From assembly GCF_002019605.1 (NCBI RefSeq), contig NZ_KV917368.1, positions 4,106,519 through 4,170,518 on the forward strand: 64,000 nucleotides of DNA, given 5' to 3'. The DNA is from Alkalihalobacterium alkalinitrilicum (lineage in GTDB: Bacteria > Bacillota > Bacilli > Bacillales > Bacillaceae_F). Each line of letters opens with the position of its first letter. Position 1 is the stretch's first letter. Positions 59,292 through 64,000 of this stretch are shown one piece after another. The translations under genes and the position numbers were made by a program. The notes under the pieces are model-generated. The model searched no databases and had not been told where the DNA came from. It was given only the letters and a program-made list of their open reading frames with translations.

Positions 59292-59325
59292 AGTGCCCCC
59301 TACTAGAAGCAGTGGGGGGCAGATT
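59292..59325. repeat. REP-like repeat copy 11
   Basis: AGTGCCCCCTACTAGAAGC then AGTGGGGGGCAG, an inverted pair just after the TPR gene stop; may serve as terminator. Confidence 0.6.
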
Positions 59326-59338
59326 CGCATTGTTAGAA

Positions 59339-60703
59339 TTAAAAATACAATAAAGGGATCATTGTTCCTGTATTTAGCGGTAAGTAAAGTGAGTATCCGT
59401 GTAACGTTTCTTCATGAATACTGAACTCAATTTCAACATAAGCCCAATCGCCACTCATCAGTGTTAACCCGATATAATTGCCTGTATCGTTTTGGATAGT
59501 CCCGCCAACTGGCCAAACCGTATTTCCGTTATGCTTTTTCAACGCTACCATTCCATTAGTAATTTCTTGAGGCCAATTACTTTCATTATAAACATAGAAG
59601 CTGACAACATGACGGTCACCTCGGAAGAAGCCACTTGTTTGGCTCACACTAAAGTAGGAAAATACCAGTCCAAGTTCTGTATAGACGGGAGGTACATTGT
59701 ATATATATTCTCTGCCATCATAGTCATCGCTTTTTACTGAATAGTATTCCTCGTTGACTTCAGACGCATCTGATTTTTGTTCTTGTTGTTTTTGGCTTGC
59801 TGCTTTTTCTTGTGCCTTCTTTTCTTCCGCTCTTTTTTTCTCTAGTTCTTTTTCTTTTTCTTGTTCTTTTTCTTTTTTGAGTTGGGCTTGTCTCTCTTTT
59901 TCTTCTTTTCGCTCTTCTTCTCTCGCTCTTTTTTCTTCCACCGCTTTTTTTGCCTCTTCTTCTTTTGCCTCTTCTGTAGCTTTGATGTCAGCGATTTTGG
60001 CAAGTAATTGATGCGCTTCTTCAATTTGGTCATTTTCTTCTAGTACGGTCTGTAATAATTGTTCAGCTTCATTATACTTCTTGCTTTTTATTTTACTTTC
60101 TGCTTCTTTGACGAGCTCTTTCAGTGCGTTTTCTACCTGAAGTTTATTTTCTTTCTCGATATATTGGTGAACTTCAGCGATTAACGAAATGACTTTTTCC
60201 TCTTCAGGATGATTTTCTAAGATCAGTTCTAGTTCGGTTAGAGCTTCTCCATATTTTTTATCTTTTATGTAGCGCTCAACTTCTTTTAATTGGTTTTTAA
60301 ATTCCTCTTCTGCAAGTTGTAATTGTTCTTGTTCTTCGATCAATGTATGAAGATTTGAGAGGAGTTCTTCTGCTTCTTTAAGTTCCAGGTTATAGGAGAG
60401 CGCTCGTTCTAAGCTCCTGACTGCCCTTTCATATTTATTCTCCTCCATTTGCGTCTGTGCACTTGCTAGCAGTTCAAATGATCGCTCTAGCTTTTGCTCT
60501 TCTGTTAATTCTGGAGCGGTAAACCCTACTAAGAAAAGGAGGACTATTGCTGAAATACTGTATGTTATTAAAACTTTTTTTCTAGTTTTCCGCTGTTGGT
60601 CCCCCCAACGAATAACCCACCTGGGGCGAATTAAACCAATGACAATAGCGACGATTGAGAGTAGGAATAGTAATGCAAAAATAGCTGTCCACACAAATAA
60701 CAC
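59339..60703 (-). CDS. Membrane protein with TPR-like repeats and KE-rich coiled coil
   Basis: 454 residues. Two N-terminal helices flank the motif VIGLIRPRWVIRWG. Residues 70-245 hold repeated helix pairs (MEENKYERAVRSLERALSYN; IKDKKYGEALTELELILENH; IKSKKYNEAEQLLQTVLEEN). A Lys/Glu-rich coiled coil (245-310) follows, then a C-terminal beta-type domain (320-454, FSYFSVSQTSGFFRGDRHVV) of unknown family. The N-terminal module is shared with the divergent MORN gene. Probably an envelope scaffold or sensor. Confidence 0.75.
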   Translation of the reverse strand: MLFVWTAIFALLFLLSIVAIVIGLIRPRWVIRWGDQQRKTRKKVLITYSISAIVLLFLVGFTAPELTEEQKLERSFELLASAQTQMEENKYERAVRSLERALSYNLELKEAEELLSNLHTLIEEQEQLQLAEEEFKNQLKEVERYIKDKKYGEALTELELILENHPEEEKVISLIAEVHQYIEKENKLQVENALKELVKEAESKIKSKKYNEAEQLLQTVLEENDQIEEAHQLLAKIADIKATEEAKEEEAKKAVEEKRAREEERKEEKERQAQLKKEKEQEKEKELEKKRAEEKKAQEKAASQKQQEQKSDASEVNEEYYSVKSDDYDGREYIYNVPPVYTELGLVFSYFSVSQTSGFFRGDRHVVSFYVYNESNWPQEITNGMVALKKHNGNTVWPVGGTIQNDTGNYIGLTLMSGDWAYVEIEFSIHEETLHGYSLYLPLNTGTMIPLLYF

Positions 60704-60979
60704 CTTCCATATAAGTAGTATAATAGTCTTGAAGTCTTTAGTGTTACTATTACATATCTAGGAATTTTATACAATAGATCATAATAAATATGTCTAAAAA
60801 AGACAAAAATTAAAGTTTATTACAGTATTATGTAAATATTTGTTAGTTTTATAGATTTATGGTAGTGTAGGCTTTGTGGTTGTGGTCCTTAATACCTATA
60901 ACACAGGTCTTGTATGATAGTCAGTTTTAAATGATTTATGTCGGACTATTAAAAATCTCGTTAGAAAGGAAGAGACTGA
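60704..60979. promoter_or_regulatory. Divergent promoter region
   Basis: 276 bases between the divergent TPR and MORN genes, very AT-rich, with several TATAAT-like boxes but no unambiguous pair. Shared control of the two genes is likely from the arrangement. Confidence 0.4.
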
Positions 60980-61873
60980 ATGATTTCTATCCTATTTGTT
61001 CTTACTATTCTTACTTTAATCCTTCTTATCGTCGGTCAGATTAAGCCGAAACTTATTTTCAGACAATCTGTTGGTACAAGCAAATACCCAAGATTACGAG
61101 TATTACTTTTGGTTGGATCGACGTTTATCTTACTATTACTCGCTACGATAACGTTTGGAATACATTGGAGTATTTTTATTTTGGCGGTCTCCTTATGTAC
61201 GTCTCTTATATTTTTCTTATTTTTGCTGTTAGGATTAGTTTCACCTTCACTGGTGCTAAGAAAGGCGCTAAAAAAAACGCGCTGGGCGGTTATTAAAATT
61301 CATGGTTTATCCTTTGTTGTTTCTATTATTCTATTTGTTTTTGCTGGCCTCGTTATGGATCGCGTAGAGGAAAGTAATTCTCCGATATCAATGGCTAGCT
61401 ATGTAGGAGAAAGAGTAAATGGAGAAAAACACGGGCAAGGCGTACTAGCAAATTCTTTTGAGAGTTATACAGGCGAATGGAAAAACGATTTGAGAGACGG
61501 AACGGGTACTGAGAGTTTTAAATTAGGTTCTCTGCTCCAAGGCTTTTATGATGGGGAATGGAAAGACGATCAAAAAGAAGGTTATGGTGTAGAAAGCACT
61601 CAAGTTTTATGGATGACGAGTAAATACGAAGGGGACTGGAAAAACGGTAAACGACATGGCGCTGGTGAGTTCACCGATAGAAACGGTAATATCTACTCTG
61701 GTCAATGGAAGGAAGGGCAGCCTTCTGGTGAAGGAGAATTCATACTAACGAATGGAGAACGGTATGTTTGCGAAGTCGAAGGTTTTAAACGACATGGCTA
61801 TGGGACGTTAACGAATAAAGATGGTTCAATTGAAGAAGGGCAGTGGGAAAATGATCGACTGGTTGAAGAATAA
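60980..61873 (+). CDS. Membrane protein with MORN repeats
   Basis: 297 residues, ATG after AGAAAGGAAGAG. Four hydrophobic segments in the first 130 residues, in two copies of a helix-(G-x-I/V-x-P)-basic-helix unit (LIVGQIKPKLIF; LLGLVSPSLVLR) also found once in the TPR protein. The outer part is six to seven MORN repeats (YTGEWKNDLRDGTG; YDGEWKDDQKEGYG; YEGDWKNGKRHGAG; YSGQWKEGQPSGEG). MORN proteins bind lipids or act as rigid rods. Confidence 0.85.
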   Translation: MISILFVLTILTLILLIVGQIKPKLIFRQSVGTSKYPRLRVLLLVGSTFILLLLATITFGIHWSIFILAVSLCTSLIFFLFLLLGLVSPSLVLRKALKKTRWAVIKIHGLSFVVSIILFVFAGLVMDRVEESNSPISMASYVGERVNGEKHGQGVLANSFESYTGEWKNDLRDGTGTESFKLGSLLQGFYDGEWKDDQKEGYGVESTQVLWMTSKYEGDWKNGKRHGAGEFTDRNGNIYSGQWKEGQPSGEGEFILTNGERYVCEVEGFKRHGYGTLTNKDGSIEEGQWENDRLVEE

Positions 61874-61891
61874 ATCAATAGGAGTGAGTTG

Positions 61892-62047
61892 ATGCAATTT
61901 ATAAAATCATTACTTTTATTACCTTTTAAAATTCTATTGTTTTTCCTAAAAGTGTGCTGGTGGCTAATCAAGTTGCCGTTTATTATTGCATGGGCAGTGC
62001 TGAAAAGCATTTATGTCGTCGTGTTTATTCCGTTGGACAGGGATTAG
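61892..62047 (+). CDS. Small membrane protein (51 aa)
   Basis: ATG nine bases after AGGAG, 18 bases past the MORN stop. MQFIKSLLLLPFKILLFFLK then VCWWLIKLPFIIAWAVLKSI and a short end with PLDRD. One or two amphipathic/transmembrane helices. Likely co-transcribed with the MORN gene and followed by a terminator at 62102. No family recognised. Confidence 0.65.
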   Translation: MQFIKSLLLLPFKILLFFLKVCWWLIKLPFIIAWAVLKSIYVVVFIPLDRD

Positions 62048-62050
62048 GGA

Positions 62051-62083
62051 AGCAAGGGGACGGTTCTTACAGGGGTAAAGTGA
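62051..62083. repeat. AAGCAAGGGGACGGTTCT repeat fragment
   Basis: A REP-like unit also seen, in opposite orientation, at 29840-29862 and 40986-41012 (ACCGTCCCC / ACCGCCCCC with AAGC flank). Confidence 0.5.
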
Positions 62084-62101
62084 AAATAAAAGATTAGATG
62101 T

Positions 62102-62141
62102 AAAAACTCTATACTAGATTAAATTCTAGATAGAGTTTTTT
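62102..62141 (+). terminator. Terminator after the MORN operon
   Basis: AAAAACTCTATACTAGA / TCTAGATAGAGTTTTTT stem, then TGTTTTT. Confidence 0.8.
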
Positions 62142-62154
62142 GTTTTTGAGTTGA

Positions 62155-62344
62155 AATAATAAGAACTATTATTGCACTTGTCTCCAACAAAAAGAAAAAG
62201 TAACTACCCACCGATCTGACCAAAGAGTAAGGTAGTTACTTTTTCTAAGTATATTATTTGAAATTTCAGGTCAGCCGCTCTTCATGCGGCATGTCGTTGC
62301 ATTGGCTGAGTGTTTACCGCACTCGGCCATTCTTTATTCTATGA
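62155..62344 (+). pseudogene. Type I toxin remnant with antitoxin-RNA block
   Basis: Codons IRTIIALVSNKKKK and stop (ending at 62203) are the tail of a holin-like toxin whose start is lost. The AAAAAGTAACTACC / GGTAGTTACTTTTT terminator (62196-62244) and the GCCGCTCTTCATGCGGC hairpin block follow exactly as at 6163-6345. So the antisense-RNA half survives while the toxin is decapitated. Confidence 0.7.
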
Positions 62345-62356
62345 GAATTATGAGCC

Positions 62357-62403
62357 CACCAAAACGTAAAAAAGGTTCAAATCAGGCCCTGGTCAGCTGA
62401 TTG
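62357..62403. repeat. AAAACGTAAA-GGTTCAAATCAGG repeat, copy 2
   Basis: CACCAAAACGTAAAAAAGG then TTCAAATCAGGCCCTGG and TCAGCTGATT. Same as 15889-15935, here without a RAYT next to it. Confidence 0.6.
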
Positions 62404-62440
62404 TAGATTAGATCCTAGAAAAAACATGTTATCACCAAAA

Positions 62441-62540
62441 AGGTGGATAACCTTCTATTTATACAGAGGGTTATCCACCTTTTACGAGTTACACACAGGG
62501 GACGAAAGGATTATTGGTACTAATGTATAGATATCCACAG
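62441..62540. repeat. DnaA-box-like hairpin element, copy 2 (complete)
   Basis: AGGTGGATAACC / GGTTATCCACCT forms a perfect 12-bp stem around TTCTATTTATACAGAG. It is followed by GAGTTACACACAGGGG and AGATATCCACAGGG. Four TTATCCACA-like sites in 100 bases. Full version of 45743-45836. Confidence 0.78.
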
Positions 62541-62548
62541 GGAATCCA

Positions 62549-62690
62549 TCACTGTGACACCCCGAATTATATAGGCGAAATGCCCTGTGTCGACCGGAAA
62601 TTTGTCGAAGTAGTGGATATGGAGGAATTTGGAATTGACGAACAATTCAAAGGACAAATTCTATTCATAGTTTATGTAAGCACGCATCTT
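62549..62690. repeat. TCACTGTGAC-family repeat C13 plus CAATTCAAAGG block
   Basis: TCACTGTGACACCCCGAATT, then CGGAAATTTGTCGAAGTAG, then GAACAATTCAAAGGACAAAT and CTATTCATAGTTTA as at 19661-19696. Several repeat blocks keep the same order as at 19606-19720. Confidence 0.6.
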
Positions 62691-62802
62691 ATAAGGTGCG
62701 GGTTACTCGACGTCTATTTTACTGCATTGTCGTGTGTTTTGGTTTCTGCGGACATTTTTGTTACTAATACGCAGGATAGAGGGTGTTGTCTCTACTACTG
62801 AA

Positions 62803-62852
62803 AAAAAGCCATTGTGTTGTGAGTAGGTGTGTACCATTATAATGGCTTTTTT
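62803..62852. terminator. Bidirectional terminator-like hairpin
   Basis: AAAAAGCCATT / AATGGCTTTTTT around a 27-base loop. No clear gene ends beside it. Confidence 0.6.
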
Positions 62853-63194
62853 AGTTGTTGCTTCTTACTCGGTAACGGGGAGTTTGAAGGTTAGTGTTTG
62901 ATATCATCGAATAATTCACTTTCTAGTTCTATTAAGCATTTCTCTTCTTTATTTCATCCTCATTTCTTCATCATTTTTCAGTATAAACCTCATATTTGTT
63001 CATTCTATCTTTTACAACAGGGTAGAAAACACCTTCAGAGGGGTATACTTACGGGCGGGTTCTGTGAACTGCTCCCAAATCTGAAAGGAAGGGAAGGCAA
63101 AGGAATATGAAAGCTAACTTTACCTGCCCTGGTTTTTTTTAGTTCTTTGGTAACACGTGTACCATGAATGGGTTATGTTCGAGAGAAGTGTTAT
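62853..63194. other. Intergenic region, no gene recognised
   Basis: About 340 bases; short frames lack ribosome sites. Nothing else seen. Confidence 0.4.
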
Positions 63195-63317
63195 TTAGTC
63201 ATGTTTGTTTGATTTTTTCATTTTGTCCTTTTTTGATGCATTTGGTTTGCCTCCAGAACGAGAAGAGGGGTTTGTTTCGTTAGCATGTTCAACAGCTTGT
63301 TCAAGTGCTTTTTTCAT
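63195..63317 (-). CDS. Small basic protein (40 aa)
   Basis: Leftward ATG (63317) behind GGGAGG: MKKALEQAVEHANETNPSSR then SGGKPNASKKDKMKKSNKHD. Hydrophilic with a lysine-rich disordered tail. A good ribosome site and clean start support it; no family recognised. Confidence 0.5.
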   Translation of the reverse strand: MKKALEQAVEHANETNPSSRSGGKPNASKKDKMKKSNKHD

Positions 63318-63392
63318 TTTTATTTCCTCCCAATTCTTATTAATCTGTTACGGTTATATGCTTACCCAAAAAGTGGTTTTAATTCATCGGGG

Positions 63393-63441
63393 TGTCACAG
63401 TGATACCCCGAAAAATCTTGTTTCACACGATGTTCCACGGT
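63393..63441. repeat. TCACTGTGAC-family repeat, copy C14
   Basis: TGTCACAGTGATACCCCGAA then AAATCTTGTTTCACACGATG and TTCCACGG; next to the EAL gene 3' end. Confidence 0.7.
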
Positions 63442-63474
63442 AGGTGGTGCTTCGGCAAATATTTTACAACCTAT

Positions 63475-64000
63475 CTACAAAAACGCTTTCTTTAGCAATT
63501 CCCCTGCCTCAGATGCAGGCAGAGGGGGGCTGTAGTAATAACCTTGTCCATATTTACATCCGTTTTCAATTAAAAATTCGGCCTGTTTTTCATGTTCAAT
63601 TCCTTCCGCTATTAAATCAAAGTCCAGCGTTTTTCCCATTTCGATCATGGTTTTGACCAACGCGGCTGTACAGGAATTGGATGTAACCTCGCTTACAAAT
63701 GATTTGTCCAGCTTCACTAAGTCAATCGGTAAATTTCCTAAAATACTAAAAGAAGAGTACCCTGTTCCAAAATCATCAATCGAAATTTTGATACCGAGGT
63801 TTTTCAATTCTTGAAAAATCGCGGCCGATTGCTTAGGATTTTGCATAACACTCTCCGTTATTTCGAGTCCTAAATATTCAGGCGATAACTTACTTTCTTC
63901 TAGAACTTCTTTAACGGAATCTATAAAATATTGATCTTGAAATTGGCTGACAGACACATTGACGGCTACCATAATTCGAATATCAAAAGTTTGCTGCCAC
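63475..64000 (-). CDS. EAL-domain c-di-GMP phosphodiesterase (partial)
   Basis: The last 175 residues of an EAL domain, open to the window edge. Motifs: VAVNVSVSQFQDQYF, GLEITESVMQ (metal Glu), ISIDDFGTGYSSFSILGNLP (DDFGTGYSS), VKLDKSFVSEV (catalytic-site Lys), IAEGIEHEKQAEFLIENGCK, and YGQGYYYSPPLPASE. All catalytic residues of the visible part are kept, so an active enzyme degrading c-di-GMP is likely. Upstream sensor or GGDEF domains lie outside the window. Confidence 0.92.
   Translation of the reverse strand, partial: WQQTFDIRIMVAVNVSVSQFQDQYFIDSVKEVLEESKLSPEYLGLEITESVMQNPKQSAAIFQELKNLGIKISIDDFGTGYSSFSILGNLPIDLVKLDKSFVSEVTSNSCTAALVKTMIEMGKTLDFDLIAEGIEHEKQAEFLIENGCKYGQGYYYSPPLPASEAGELLKKAFL

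Noticed and set aside
59754-60033. Serine/phenylalanine-rich frame opposite the TPR gene
   Set aside because: Shadow of the Lys/Glu-rich coiled-coil codons on the other strand.
62514-62801. 95-codon frame across repeats at 62.5 kb
   Set aside because: Built from three repeat families (DnaA-like, TCACTGTGAC, CAATTCAAAGG) and not a coherent protein.

Overview
The window looks like a chromosomal segment of a low-GC Gram-positive rod of the Bacillaceae, plausibly an environmental or alkaliphilic type. The evidence is AGGAGG-type ribosome sites, frequent TTG and GTG starts, ComK homologues, a holin-like type I toxin, strong hairpin-plus-T terminators, and Bacillus-type IS66, IS4, IS110 and IS3 elements. 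The organism is an inference; no rRNA or tRNA gene was seen. LAYOUT: 1-3.1 kb holds a leftward TRAP operon (creatininase-like amidohydrolase, dctP, dctQ, partial dctM), separated by a long AT-rich gap from a rightward Crp/Fnr-type regulator. 4.5-9.6 kb is a scrap zone: a truncated IS66, a type I toxin with probable antisense RNA, a REP-associated transposase (RAYT), a RelE/ParE-type toxin-antitoxin pair lying inside a 242-bp direct duplication, and comM/yifB. 

9.6-19.3 kb contains two copies of a three-gene leftward cassette (Xre regulator, ComK-like protein, winged-helix protein of unknown function). Between them lie an RDD membrane protein, an M48 peptidase fused to ankyrin repeats, a decayed RelE module, a truncated RAYT and a membrane cupredoxin. 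19.8-25.5 kb is a surface-glycan island (GT-D transferase, FkbM methyltransferase, GT4 transferase, GT-A-like transferase) hit by an intact IS4-family element with a 9-bp target duplication. A second IS4 element and an IS110/IS1111-type element with a long structured RNA region follow. 30-38.5 kb carries a vanadium haloperoxidase-type protein and then a PucR-type regulator plus a five-gene catabolic/transport operon (M20 amidohydrolase, aldehyde dehydrogenase, 3-hydroxyisobutyrate-dehydrogenase-like, DUF3100 pair). 

38.7-46 kb is again accessory: Phd/RelE with a frameshifted toxin, phage-gene remnants, a SEC-C/TPR protein, an MNT/HEPN pair with a nonsense-mutated HEPN partner, and an IS3 element with frameshifts. 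46.2-59.1 kb is the main metabolic island: a TAXI-type TRAP system with truncated permease, a UbiD tail and frameshifted UbiX, then a long rightward cluster (split-barrel flavoprotein, HpaB-type flavin monooxygenase, DUF2848, two tandem cupins, GntR, nitrilase-family amidase, DctPQM, RibF-like adenylyltransferase) closed by a second, opposed GntR. This reads as uptake and flavin-dependent oxidation/hydrolysis of an unknown, probably aromatic or amide, acid. 59.3-64 kb has a divergent pair of membrane proteins (TPR/coiled-coil and MORN), small ORFs and a partial EAL phosphodiesterase. 

Overlying everything are dispersed non-coding repeats: a REP-like family (GGGGTCTGTCCCCC), a second family starting TCACTGTGAC-CCCCGAA with about 14 copies, a 136-bp composite, and a DnaA-box-like hairpin element. 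Several of these sit exactly at the broken ends of genes. Most toxin genes in the window are damaged while their antitoxin partners remain open.
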